From Gentiana macrophylla (lineage: Eukaryota > Streptophyta > Magnoliopsida > Gentianales > Gentianaceae), in NCBI GenBank assembly GCA_026214975.1, contig CM047806.1, positions 101,324,239 to 101,388,238 on the forward strand: DNA of 64,000 bases, in the 5' to 3' direction. Positions 33,333 through 43,059 of this stretch are shown here, in pieces. Under the pieces are notes generated by a model. The model was not told where the DNA came from. It saw nothing but the letters and a program-made list of their open reading frames with translations, and made no database searches. The first letter of the stretch is position 1. Each line of letters begins with the position of its first letter. A program made the translations under genes and the position numbers.

Positions 33333-33444
33333 CATGGAAACGAAGGTGGTTTGCATGAAATCAATTGTATCGTAATGTGGAAGCAGCTGCTCAATCTCTC
33401 CAAGAGTTTCCTCTCCATTCCTTGATCGATTAACGGCTTCACGC
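33333..33444 (-). pseudogene. Unidentified exon in the Helitron
   Basis: TGTAG acceptor, open frame REAVNRSRNGEETLGEIEQL and then LPHYDTIDFMQTTFVSM, then a GTATGT donor. It joins in frame to the exon at 33536-33600. I do not recognise the protein. It may be a third captured gene. Confidence 0.45.
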
Positions 33445-33535
33445 CTACACATTTAACCAAATAGCTAAAAATAATCGAAAAAAAAAAGGAGAAGTAGATA
33501 ACGCGTAAAGCAATAATGTATTTTACTGATTTTAC

Positions 33536-33600
33536 CTCCCCAAGCGTGAATCATATCTCATGATGACAAATTTCACAAATGCTCCATTCGCAAGGAGTTA
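33536..33600 (-). pseudogene. Unidentified exon in the Helitron, upstream partner
   Basis: Open frame LLANGAFVKFVIMRYDSRLG, ending at a GAG|GTAAAA donor that fits the acceptor at 33445. The 5' boundary is not clear. No family recognised. Confidence 0.4.
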
Positions 33601-34074
33601 AAAGTATCGCCAACGGATTCACAATATAAACTCATATTATATAGATTATAGGCATAACCAACCATCCATCTCAGAGACATATAACAGAGGACAACATCCC
33701 ATAACCTCTTTGGCCGCTTATTGCTATTGATTCATCGGATAACGATGCAAAAACAATTTTCTACTCAATACAAAGATGTGTTGTGCGTGTACTGTAACTT
33801 GATGAGGAGCTTGGTCGTGACTTGATCGTAAGAATGCAAAGACAGAGTGAACAGATGAAGTAGAGGGCTTGAACTTCAAATTAAGCGTGTAAGCTGCGGT
33901 GGCAAAGATGGAATATCCTCCCACACACTATTAGGTTTCGTAAGATGTACACGAAAGCAACAACGATTGAAGTTTGCAACAACAGAAAAGAGAAAGAAAG
34001 AAAAACTAAATCGAGTAAAGGAAATTATAAAATCAGCGAAAATTAGAAGATAAACAAAATTGAGAACATGGATG

Positions 34075-34169
34075 GACCTCCGGATGAGAGGGATGAAGCG
34101 AATGTTGATTCCGGCGCTCGAATTCAATGTGGTGATAGTCGAAGCATCAAAAAGTGACTTATAACTCAT
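34075..34169 (-). pseudogene. Possible start exon of an unidentified captured gene
   Basis: An ATG ending at 34169 opens MSYKSLFDASTITTLNSSAG and then INIRFIPLIRR. The codons look coding, but the donor (GAG|GTCCAT) is weak and no homologue is recognised. Confidence 0.3.
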
Positions 34170-34199
34170 CGCTTATCCTCTTCGTATTCTCAGTAGGCG

Positions 34200-35168
34200 G
34201 AGGATCACGCCTTCATATTTGCAAGCGTTACAAAATTTAAAAATGTCAAAGAATTAACATACCTTCTCCGATTAGCTTCAGAAATCTGATTGGAATGAGA
34301 AAGACAAACCCACGGCTACCAATCTCATCTGCTTTGGTCTAGAATCAATGAATAAAATGCGATTAAGGACGATTTGAAAAAAAAATCTGGTAGATCCAAA
34401 CATTGAATTGCCGCAGAGATTTTGCAGGGTAACCAAAACCTTTAATTACTCAAGCAATTCGACCACCTTCTTTGGGACTCATGAAGAACTGCAATATGAC
34501 CTAGAATTAATACATAAACAATGCATTTTAATCCCAAAACAGGCATACAAAAACAATACAGTACAAAATCTTGTAAAAGAACAATTTCTGAAAAATTAAG
34601 CTAAACTCCGAATTCAAGAATAAAAATAAGAAACTCAAAAGAAAAACAAAAACAAATCGGGAATCTAAATTGGCTGCAAACAAATTCTCCCAAAATTAAA
34701 CAGCAGCCATACCAAAATCATATATAGAAAAACGATTGTTGCAACCCAAAAAGCCTCAAGAATAACCGATTCTTGCAACCCAAAATGCCCGGAAGAACAA
34801 GAGATGAAATACATGGTACTCTTGCAAATATCAAACGATTGAAGAAGACGCAGAAACTCCACAAAGAACGTAGCGTTAAAAAAACTATAACAAAAGCCGA
34901 TTATAATGACCACCATCATCTTCTACGCTCGGTGATTGAGGATAATGGAGGGTGTAAGTGGAGAGAACGGAAGACGACCGCCAAAGAATACGGTGGTGGA
35001 GGTTGAATTTCAGAGTGGAGTGGAAGAAGCGATACAGCCACGCACAAAAATGGGATGACACATAGATGCTAGGTCATCAAATTAAAACGACGCCGCTTCC
35101 TATTCCCACCACAAACGACAAAATTGTCGTACCTATCAGCCGCATTTAATATGTACTCCATATTAAGA
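34200..35168 (-). promoter_or_regulatory. Promoter and 5'-leader-like sequence upstream of the captured exons
   Basis: On the minus strand it contains AGCGGCGTCGTTTT (35084-35097), a motif common in plant core promoters. A C/T-rich stretch (34930-35040) of the kind seen in 5' leaders follows. No open frame convinces me as coding. It may be the promoter captured with the gene. Confidence 0.35.
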
Positions 35169-35833
35169 TAAAAAATGAAGAAAACAGGAGGGGACCACAT
35201 ACACTGTTAGCACGCAGCAGCCGAAAAATATTGAAAGGGTATTTTTGACCAAGAGCTCTGGCACTGGCAGGTGAGCTCTGGCACTAGTGCCACCCATCCA
35301 GCAGCCTATTTCTTCTTCATCATTTGTAACCCAAGGCAGTACCTACTCAAGTAAGTGGCATACAATTCGGGGAGAGAACAAATATCAGTGTAATTGCATA
35401 CAACCATGAACCACCTATTGTACTTGTGCCTTGTGCTGACAAAGATTAAGTATTTGACAAATAAGACGGCCATCAATAACACAAATTTAAACAAAAGTCC
35501 ATACAGGAAATTGTGAAATATTACAATTTCAAATGGTATTTGACAAATAAGACGGCCACTTTCTTTTTTCTTTTTTAGTCAATAATGACAAAGTCTACAA
35601 TGTTTGAATAAATTACTTTTTCTTATAAAACCTAATAACCTAAAAGGTTGAGTATTTATTGAAATAGGAAACCCTTTGCCACATGAAACCAACCAAAACC
35701 CGGAATCATTACCTTTACCAACTAGCAGTTCTTAAAGCTTAAGAAATAAGAATCAAAATACTACAGTCAAAGGAAATAAACAGACGACATTGGAAGACCG
35801 AAGAGACTCCCCCGAGACGAGATGAATACTTAC
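35169..35833. other. Unassigned AT-rich sequence
   Basis: A short direct repeat, GAGCTCTGGCACT, occurs twice at about 35254-35287. No coding frame or RNA gene is recognised. Confidence 0.4.
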
Positions 35834-35933
35834 TGAGAGTATAGGACTGAAGGTGGTAGTAGATGACGACGATCGACGGCTGAATGCGCCTTCCAGAGCA
35901 GCAGAGCTTGAAAGGACGAGTGGCAAAAGCCAT
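35834..35933 (-). pseudogene. Possible first exon of an unidentified gene
   Basis: An ATG ending at 35933 opens MAFATRPFKLCCSGRRIQPS and then IVVIYYHLQSYTL, up to a strong CA|GTAAGT donor. The Arg/Ser-rich, acid-free start would suit an organelle presequence. No family is recognised and no second exon was found. Confidence 0.35.
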
Positions 35934-35938
35934 GGGTC

Positions 35939-36099
35939 AGGTCAGAACTCTGAAGAGAGAAGAGTCAAGTGCGAACTCTGAAGAGCGAAGAGCAGCGGCG
36001 AGTTTGTTTAGGTTTAGGAGGTCAGAACTCTGAAGAGAGAAGAGTGAAGAGCGAACTCTAAAGAGTGAAGAGCAGCGGCGAGTTTGTTTAGGTTTAGGG
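35939..36099. repeat. 82-bp direct tandem duplication
   Basis: The unit starts GGTCAGAACTCTGAAGAGAG and ends GCGAGTTTGTTTAGGTTTAGG. It is present twice, near 35940 and 36020, with a few differences. It lies just upstream of the possible start exon on the minus strand, so it would fall in its 5' leader. Confidence 0.8.
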
Positions 36100-36340
36100 T
36101 AATGGAGTCAGTTCAGATTATATTTATATAATATACATATATTTAATTATATACTCTTATATTTCGGTTCGGGTTATACCCGGTTTATTTTCTAAAAAAC
36201 CGAAAATTGGACTGTTTGTCTGGTTCGGGTTTTTTTTTTTGCATAAAAAACCGACCAAAAAACTGCGGATTCTTTTTCGGTCCGGTTCGGTACAATCCGG
36301 CCAGTTAGTCCACAGTTCCATTTTATCTGTACACCCCAAG
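36100..36340. other. GGTTCGG-rich stretch, possible hAT-type terminal sequence
   Basis: AT-rich sequence followed by repeated CGGTTCGG/CCGAACCG motifs. On the minus strand an edge reads CTTGGGGTGTACA, like the GGGGTGT ends of plant hAT elements. No matching second end or 8-bp duplication was found. Confidence 0.3.
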
Positions 36341-37190
36341 TTTTCTCTTGGAAAACTGAGGATATGCCAGGTCTGTCCTCGGACTTAGCCTTAAACAGAT
36401 TAAACATAGATCCGAACAGAAAGCTGGTTCGGCAAAAGAAGAGGCACTTCACCCAGGAGCAAATACTTGCAATTGAGAAGGAGGTAACAAAGTTACTACA
36501 AGCCACCATTATTAGGGAAGTTGTATATCCAGACTGGCTAGCGAATCCAGTCCTAATTAAGAAACCAGATGGATGTTAGAGGGTGTGCGTAGACTTCACA
36601 GATATCAACAAAGCATGTCCAAAGGACTGTTACCCTTCGCCCATGATCGATCAGCTCGTAGACTCAACAGTGGGTTCCGAAGTGTTTGCTTTACTATATG
36701 CACATAAGGGGTATCACCAGATCGCCATGAACCCCGAAGAAAAATTCATTTATCATGGAGTTTAGGACGTTCTACTGTATAACTAGGCCCTTTGGCCTCA
36801 AGAATGCTAGCGCAACATATCAAAGTGAAGTCAACAAGGTATTCAGTGATCATATCGGCAGATGTATAGAGGTTTATATGGATGACCTTCTAATCAAGAG
36901 CAAGTCTCTTGATCAGTATCTGGTCGATATGAGAGAATTTTTTGGAGTCAGGAAGACTCAGATGAATCTCAACCCCAAGAAGTGTACATTTGGGGTCAGG
37001 ACATGCACGTTTCTTGGATATATGATCTCAAAAGAAGGGATTAAAACTAATCCAGATAAGATAGTTGCCTTGAGAAATATGCCTCCTCAAAAAATATTAA
37101 GGAAGTTCAGAGATTGACTGGGCAAATGGCCGCCCTCAACAGGTTCCTATCGAGATCAGCACAACGTACCCTTCAGTTCTTCATAATTCC
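36341..37190 (+). pseudogene. Tat-lineage reverse transcriptase, broken
   Basis: The remnant starts abruptly inside pol (FSWKTEDMPGL, a conserved pre-RT motif), so gag and protease are missing. RT motifs follow: RVCVDFTDINKACPKDCYP, FGLKNASATYQ, and VYMDDLLIKS with the catalytic YMDD at 36875-36886, then CTFGVRTCTFLGYMIS. Stops (TAG near 36577 and 36763) and frame changes show decay. The FTDINKACPKD box marks the Tat clade. Confidence 0.88.
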
Positions 37191-37680
37191 AAGGTAAGCA
37201 AGCCTGTTTTAGTAGGATGAAGAGTGTCAAAAGGCCTTTGAGGACTTAAAGTCTTATTTGGCCGAGCTACCTACTCTGACTTCTCCTTAGGAAGGAGAAA
37301 CATTGTTCGTTTATCTTGCCGTTTGTGAAGAAGTACTGAGCGTGGTTCTGGTCAAGGAAAGGCACACCGTGCAAAGGCCTATATTCTGTGTGAGTAAGGC
37401 ACTCCATGGACCGGTGGTCAGATATTCGAATGAGGAGAAAATAATACTAGCCTTGGTTCACGCTTCTAGGAAACTAAGGCCGTATTTTCAAACTCATCCT
37501 ATAATCGTGATAACAAATTAGCCACTTCAGCAAGTGCTGGCACGGCATGACACCTCAAGCAGATTAGCAAAATTGGTGGTCGAGCTAGAAGAATATGATC
37601 TTGACTTCCACCCCATAGTTTCAAGAAAGCTCAGGCCCTGGCTGATTTTCTAGCGGAAGGATTAGCCATTACTATCGATC
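37191..37680 (+). pseudogene. Tat-lineage first RNase H domain, decayed
   Basis: An open stretch at 37303-37521 (LFVYLAVCEEVLSVVLVKE, then RPIFCVSKALHG) matches the RT-linked RNase H, which in Tat elements has lost its catalytic residues. Several stops are present. Confidence 0.7.
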
Positions 37681-38120
37681 AAGAAGAGTCAAGCGGCAAA
37701 ACTGACTTGTGGACGTTTTATGTCGATAGAGCATCAAGCAAAGGAGGAGCAGGGGCAGGTGTTCTCCTCGTTATTCCTAATGGGGAAGAGCTCCCATACG
37801 CTCCATGTTTCAACTTTTAGTAAACGAATAATGAAGCAGAATACGAAGGCTTAAGCACAAGGCTCAACTTAGCAGCAAAACTCGGAGCAAAGAACCTGCA
37901 GGTTTACAGTGACTCCCAGCTGGTCGTCAACCATGTTAAGGAAGAATATGAGACAAAGGAAGAGCCAATCAAGAAATACTTGGTTGTACCTCAGTCTTTG
38001 CTGAAAGGTTTTTGAAATGTTCCGATCGAGCATGTTTCTCGATCTCAGAACAGAAGAGTGGATGCACCCTCAAAGTTAGCATCAAACTTCATTTCTAACA
38101 AGAAGGTACTAGTCGAGCTG
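37681..38120 (+). pseudogene. Archaeal-type RNase H domain, broken
   Basis: Motifs LWTFYVDRASSKGGAGAGVL, NNEAEYEGL and LQVYSDSQLVVNHV are those of the second, archaeal-type RNase H found only in Tat-clade plant elements. The D-E-D catalytic positions (YVD, EAEYE, YSDSQ) are still visible. At least one in-frame stop (near 37820) is present. Confidence 0.85.
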
Positions 38121-38923
38121 TTGAAAGAGTAGAGTTGTGACTGCCTGGCAGTTCAGCTCATCACACAGAAAGATTCTTCGATGGATCCGATTACATCTTG
38201 CCTGAAGGATGGAATCCTTCCCGCTGATAAATCTCAAGCACAAAAATTGAAATTCTTGGCAACCAGGTACTCACTTTTAAACGATGTGCATTACATAAAA
38301 TCTTTCATAGCACCATGGCTCATATGTGCATAAGAAGATGAAGGAAGTTATCTCCTTTGAGAAATTCATTCGGGAATCTATGAGAATCATGTAGGAGCTT
38401 AGAGTCCGGCCAGAAAATGTCGCATGTTCGGTTATTATTGGCCTAATATGCAGCGAGACGTGCAAGAACTTGTCCAGAAGTGCAGGTGGTTCCAGGTGCG
38501 CGATAGTATATCACACTAAGCCCTCAGACCATGGTCCCTATAGTGTCACCATGGCCTTTTGATCAATGGGGTGTTGACTTGGTTGGACCACTGCCCCGAG
38601 ATCCGAGTAACTTCAAGTTTTTGGTCGTTGCAGTAGATTACTTCACCAAATGGGTGGAAGCGGAATCACTCACCACGATCACTGCCAAGGAAATCAATAA
38701 ATTCCTCCGGAATAACATAGTATGCAGGAATGGTATCCTAAAAACATTAATCTTTCATAATGAGAGACAATTTAAAGATATGACTATTCAAGCATGGTTC
38801 TCCGAACTAGGAATCACTCAGCACTCCAAGTCAGTTGGACATCCTCAAGCCAATGGTCAAGTTGAATATATCAACATGCAGATCAAAACTGGTCTCAGGA
38901 AAAGACTAGAGAAGAAGGAATAA
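38121..38923 (+). pseudogene. Tat-lineage integrase, catalytically damaged
   Basis: The zinc site is partly readable near 38360-38500 (YFWP-like, then QELVQKC), but the last Cys of the HHCC set is replaced. The core at 38531-38923 is open: PFDQWGVDLVGPLPRDP with the first Asp, and GHPQANGQVEYIN with the Glu. The second catalytic Asp is gone: the family's (T/S)DNG reads FHNER near 38755. The enzyme would be inactive. Confidence 0.85.
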
Positions 38924-39555
38924 ATTGGGTTGAGCATCTACCCAACATATTATGGGAGTACTGAACTACGCCAAATCTAGCAATATGAGATACCCTAATT
39001 TCATTAGCATATGGAAGCGAGTCCGTAATCCCCAAGGAGATCGGACTTCCTTAACCTCGATCCGAGCTCTATTCTGAAACGGATCCAGAAACAAAGCTTC
39101 GACATTTCAAAGATGACCTAGAATAAGCTCGAGATATCGCCTTCATTAGAATGAAGAAGTACAAACAAAGGATTTCCTAGTATTAAAACTCCAGAGTGAA
39201 ACACTCATACTTCAAAGAAAGAGATCTGATGCTGAGAAAGAATGAAGTCAGTAGATAGGGTTCCCAAGGCAAGCTTGACCTAACTTGGGAAGGCCTCTAC
39301 AAAGTTGTCAAAGTACATGGAAAAGATGCAAGCCAGCTGGCGACTCGAACGATAGGACCATTCCATGGAGTTGGCATGCGAACATCACCGCAGGTTCTAT
39401 TTCTAGAACAGGTTCCAGACTTTAATACATTATAACAATCTTTCAGTTTCAGTACTGCTATTTCAAATAAGATGAATTACTCACTGAGTTACTCACTTAC
39501 GTTAATTCAATGAAATTTCTCATTTCACGTTATGCATAATGTGAATGGATTTAAT
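38924..39555 (+). mobile_element. 3' part of the Tat element after integrase
   Basis: Decayed integrase C-terminal region (GPYKV-like sequence near 39290, then a QL.GT..PFHGVG-like run near 39340-39380), followed by 3' UTR. No intact frame. Confidence 0.6.
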
Positions 39556-40204
39556 TAAATCTGCAGGACAGACAAATTGAGCTCCACATGACAGACTCAT
39601 CCAAATTCGTTAAGTCTTCATGATAGACAAACTGGGCTTTGCAAGACGGATTCAACCATTTTAGCTAAGTCTGTAGGACAGACAAACTGAGCTCCGTAGG
39701 ACGAATTCAATAAATTCGTTAAGTTTACAGGATAGACAGTCAAAGGTTGAGATCTACAGGTCAGACTCACAAAGTTTGCAGAAGTTTAAACATCCTAAGT
39801 CTGTAAGGCAGATAAACTGATCTCTGCATGGACTCATCCAAATTCGTTAAGTCTGTAGGACAGACAATCAAAAATTTGAGCTCTATAGGTCAGACTCACA
39901 TAGTTTGCAAAATTTCAATCTTTCTAAGGCTACAGGACAGACAAAATAAGCTCCACGGGACGGACTCAGCCAAATTCGTTAAGTCTGCAGGACAAACAAT
40001 CAAAAGGTTGAGCTTTGAAGGTCAGACTCACTAAGTTTGCAAAAGTTCAAACTTTCTAAGTCTGCAAGACAGACAAACTGAGCTCCACAGAATGGACTCA
40101 GCCAAATAAGTCTGCAGGACAGACAATCAAAAGTTTAGCTCTGCATGTCAGACTCACAAAATTTTCCGAAGTTCAAACTTCCAAAGTCTGCAGGACAGAC
40201 AATC
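39556..40204 (+). repeat. ~130-bp tandem repeat in the Tat 3' UTR
   Basis: Units begin near 39667, 39797, 39926, 40058 and 40184 (spacing 126-132 bp), with a degenerate start near 39556. Each unit has two sub-monomers that begin AAGTCTGCAGGACAGACAA. The first continues to ACTGAGCTCC, the second to TCAAAAGTTGAGCTC. Spacers are irregular only at the level of small indels. No spacer diversity of a CRISPR type is seen. Confidence 0.88.
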
Positions 40205-40297
40205 ATATTCTAGAGTCCTACAATCAGACTAAAGATAAAAGATTACATACATAACTTAGCATGCCATTCAAAAAGCTGTAATTTAATGCCTGGCATA

Positions 40298-40404
40298 ATG
40301 GGGGGAAACATACCCCACAACAAAAAAGTACTCAAAGCGATCACACTGAAAATGGTACTATAAATCATACCAATAGTTGTCCCGAATCATGCTCAATTGA
40401 TTAG
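40298..40404 (+). mobile_element. Possible polypurine tract and remnant after the Tat 3' UTR
   Basis: AATGGGGGGAAAC at about 40299-40311 looks like a polypurine tract. No TG-initiated LTR follows directly. The next LTR-like start is 95 bp further on. Confidence 0.4.
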
Positions 40405-41489
40405 TGATAGATGGAATATTGTACAAAATAAGTGTAGATTGCCTAATACCGGTTCCTCGGTTAGTAATTCTGCATCTTTACATTTTATCCCGATATATTG
40501 TACTGTTTCGTCTTGTTTTATGTGATTTTCAGGAATACCATAATATGGGATAAATCGGGATGGATCCGGATTAGTGAAAGAAACATTGGGCCGAAGTCAG
40601 AAGAAGTCTATACGAAGTATGCTGGACTAGAAAAGAGGAAAATAGTCCAGAGGCTACGGAAACCCTATCCGTAGCCACGGCAACTTGGATGGAATGAAAA
40701 GAAGAGATCCGTGATCTACATTAAGTCGGTTATGTTAGATCCACAGGTCGGTTTACAGCTTTATATAAAGTTATGCCAGTTTATTGTGATAATATACGAC
40801 AGTACATGAATACGATACCATACAATATATACTCTTTTCCATGCAATAAAGAGTTTATTATTTTCTTTGAGTTCGTTGCTTGGTTATCTCCTCCAATCCA
40901 TCAACTAGCTTGAGTTGATCAAGCTAGGTCGCCATTGATAAATGTATGAAGTTTTGAACGTTCCTTCGTATTTTAATCATGGTAGATTTTGTCAAATTAA
41001 AGTGTTTTAATTGATTTGCATGTCTAAACGAATCGTAATTAACTAGAGTAATCAGAACAGAATGATGTAGATTTCAAAATCAGGAACCATCGCCACTGGT
41101 CCTACGACGGTCTATATCGCAGCCGTGACACCCTAGGTCCTCCAATCTGAAGATTCGGAGTCCGCTACGTTGATCGACAGATTTAATTAACAGTAGGTTA
41201 GATCTGGCCAATCTGCTTATTGTATTCATTAATTAACATGAAGGGCTTCAAAGGTGAAGTGTTCGTTCGGACGTCTGATCAATCCTTAGGAACGTGCTAG
41301 TCAATCCACGATATCTGCTTAGGGAGGTACTCGGTTTGCGCCGGCAATCTCTAATACTTATTGCGTGTGAGTTAATACAACCAACGAAGGAGGTTAACTG
41401 CACATAGGCTTCTACTGTCCTTTCAATGGATGTAGATAAGATTAGAAGAATGCACCATAGCTAAAACTGAATAGGAAAACATTTTGGTT
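40405..41489 (+). mobile_element. 5' LTR of an Athila/Tat-like element, left part
   Basis: Begins TGATAGATGG. A TATA box, TTATATAAAG, is at 40761-40770. The part 41130-41450 is homologous to the LTRs of the LARD-like element at 56310-61154 read in reverse (shared CTACGTTGATCGACAG and AGATCTGGCCAATCTGCTTA). The LTR is cut at 41489 by the Sirevirus and resumes at 53581. Confidence 0.7.
41485..41489. repeat. Target site duplication TGGTT, left copy
   Basis: TGGTT directly precedes the Sirevirus. The same five bases follow it at 53576-53580. Confidence 0.9.
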
Positions 41490-42918
41490 TGTTGGTCCCA
41501 GAGAAGGGTGAAACTATAGTCAGGGGGGGGGGGGGGGTGGGGTGAATGACTATAGTGGAGTTTCAAAAACTTTTCTTCTGTTTAAAAGCTTTTTGGGCAG
41601 CGGATAAGTCCCTTCTTACTATATTGTTTTCAAATCAGTTTAGGCAGTCACAGGTATAAGTTATGATCTAGGCAATTTAAATAAATGCTGTAATGTAAAT
41701 TGCAGAAAATAAATTGACACAAGGTTTATAGTGGTTCAGGGTGGTGTAATCCCTTAATCCAGTCTTCTCCTGTGATGATTGGAGGAATTCACTATTGTTT
41801 TCACAGATACAATAGTATGATTGTCCTTGGCTTCCCAAGCTTCACAATCTACAAAACTATCACTCCTTGACTGCAACAGCTTCAGTGATTTAGTCTCTTT
41901 CACTGCTCTTTGAGATCAAAGTCCTTCAGCAGCTATCACAAACACAATTCCTTCTCAGATTGCTTCTGATTCATTTGCTTCAGTTTGATGTGAATGAGAT
42001 TCACAAACTTGCTTGATCAATCTCAGTGCTGGATATAAAGTTGTAGTTCTGATGTCTGAGTTGATCTCTAGATAAGTCCTTATAAGTTCAGAGAAGGCTT
42101 TTCAAATTGACAGAGTTTCTGCTTAACTTTTCTTTTTCCAATCTTGATCGTTATTTGTTTTTCTGTCAATGCCTTCTATTTATAGCCTTGAATAACCTTG
42201 ATTTTGAAATTTTGTCCGTTGGCTATATTAATGAGGGAATAATCCTTGATTTTATTCTTGATTCCCCTTTAATTGCATTCTCCTTGATTTCAGTGATCGG
42301 ATTTTTCCTTCAATCGTATAGCAGAAAATCTGTCCTTGATTGATCCTCTATTGATTGTGCATTTAATGCATGATCTTCTGAATCTTCAACATATATTAAA
42401 TCTGATCTGGTAAGTGTTACTTCGCCGTTTTCTGAGCGGTCGAGTGATCCTTCTGACTTAGCCGTTTTGAATCTTTCTTCACCGTTTTGTCGTTACTCAG
42501 CCGAAAGTCGGTTTACTCACCCGATTCATCGCTTTCCTTCTTTGCTTCAGTTTAAGGAGAATCTTTGTACTTCACTGATCCTTGATTGGGGTGGGATCAG
42601 TGTACACCATATTTGAATATTAAGTTTCATCACTTGAAACATAACTTAGACTTATCCAAGGTCATCACGGACTTCCTTGGGTATAAGTCGACCATAATGT
42701 CTTCATTGTATCTCTCTGCTGGTGCTTTGTCGGCTTCACTCTGCCGAATGTCTGCTTTTACTTTGCCGTCCTACCAACTAGTACAATACTTGTCCGACTC
42801 AACTTATATAACATGTCGACTCTAAGTAAAGACTTATACAGAGAATTCTAACTTATTTCAGGCTTGCTATAACAGTTAGTATGGCCATCATCAAAACACA
42901 AAAAAAATGTTCCTAACA
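41490..42918 (-). mobile_element. Sirevirus 3' LTR
   Basis: TGTTGG to CTAACA on the plus strand. Contains a run of about 16 G near 41523-41538 and a minus-strand TATA box CTATAAATAG at 42175-42184. ORFs here are the same as in the other LTR and are not genes. Confidence 0.92.
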
Positions 42919-42919
42919 A

Positions 42920-42932
42920 TTTCCCCCTTTTT
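42920..42932 (-). promoter_or_regulatory. Sirevirus polypurine tract
   Basis: AAAAAGGGGGAAA on the minus strand, abutting the 3' LTR. Confidence 0.8.
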
Positions 42933-43059
42933 GATGATGCCAAAACCCTCAGTAATCCAAATTTTTTCTTAGCAACAGAACAAAAACTCAGCAATTTATT
43001 CATCCAACATAGGGCAATAAGTTCAAAAGCTTTATTCAAATGTTACAAACTACATTTTG

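Larger units (their letters stand above)
6510..35168 (-). mobile_element. Probable Helitron with captured gene fragments (5' end uncertain)
   Basis: On the minus strand the sequence TACCGTGC-AAC-GCACGGTA (6521-6539) forms an 8-bp perfect stem with a 3-nt loop. It is followed 7 bases later by CTAG (6510-6513) and then T. This is the canonical Helitron 3' terminus. Fragments of at least two unrelated genes lie inside on the same strand, as is usual for Helitron capture. A candidate 5' end is TC next to an A at 35167-35169 (minus reading TCTTAATATGGAG), but this rests on little. The 24-kb chromovirus array at 7803-31673 is a later insertion. No Rep/helicase gene is seen, so the Helitron would be non-autonomous. 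Confidence 0.55.

Noticed and set aside
34773..35006. Plus-strand open frame rich in Lys as a gene
   Set aside because: It is antisense to leader-like sequence, has no family motif and no supporting splice or promoter context.
39556..40204. Regularly spaced repeats resembling a CRISPR array
   Set aside because: The spacers are themselves repeated, the context is a plant retrotransposon 3' UTR, and no cas genes exist.
41523..41538. G-run as a telomeric or switch-like repeat
   Set aside because: It is a pure homopolymer at a fixed LTR position, without a TTTAGGG pattern.
41490..42918. Short ORFs in the Sirevirus LTR as genes (the same ORFs appear in both LTRs)
   Set aside because: Identical ORFs in both LTRs reflect LTR duplication; they have no start context, domain or codon pattern of a gene.
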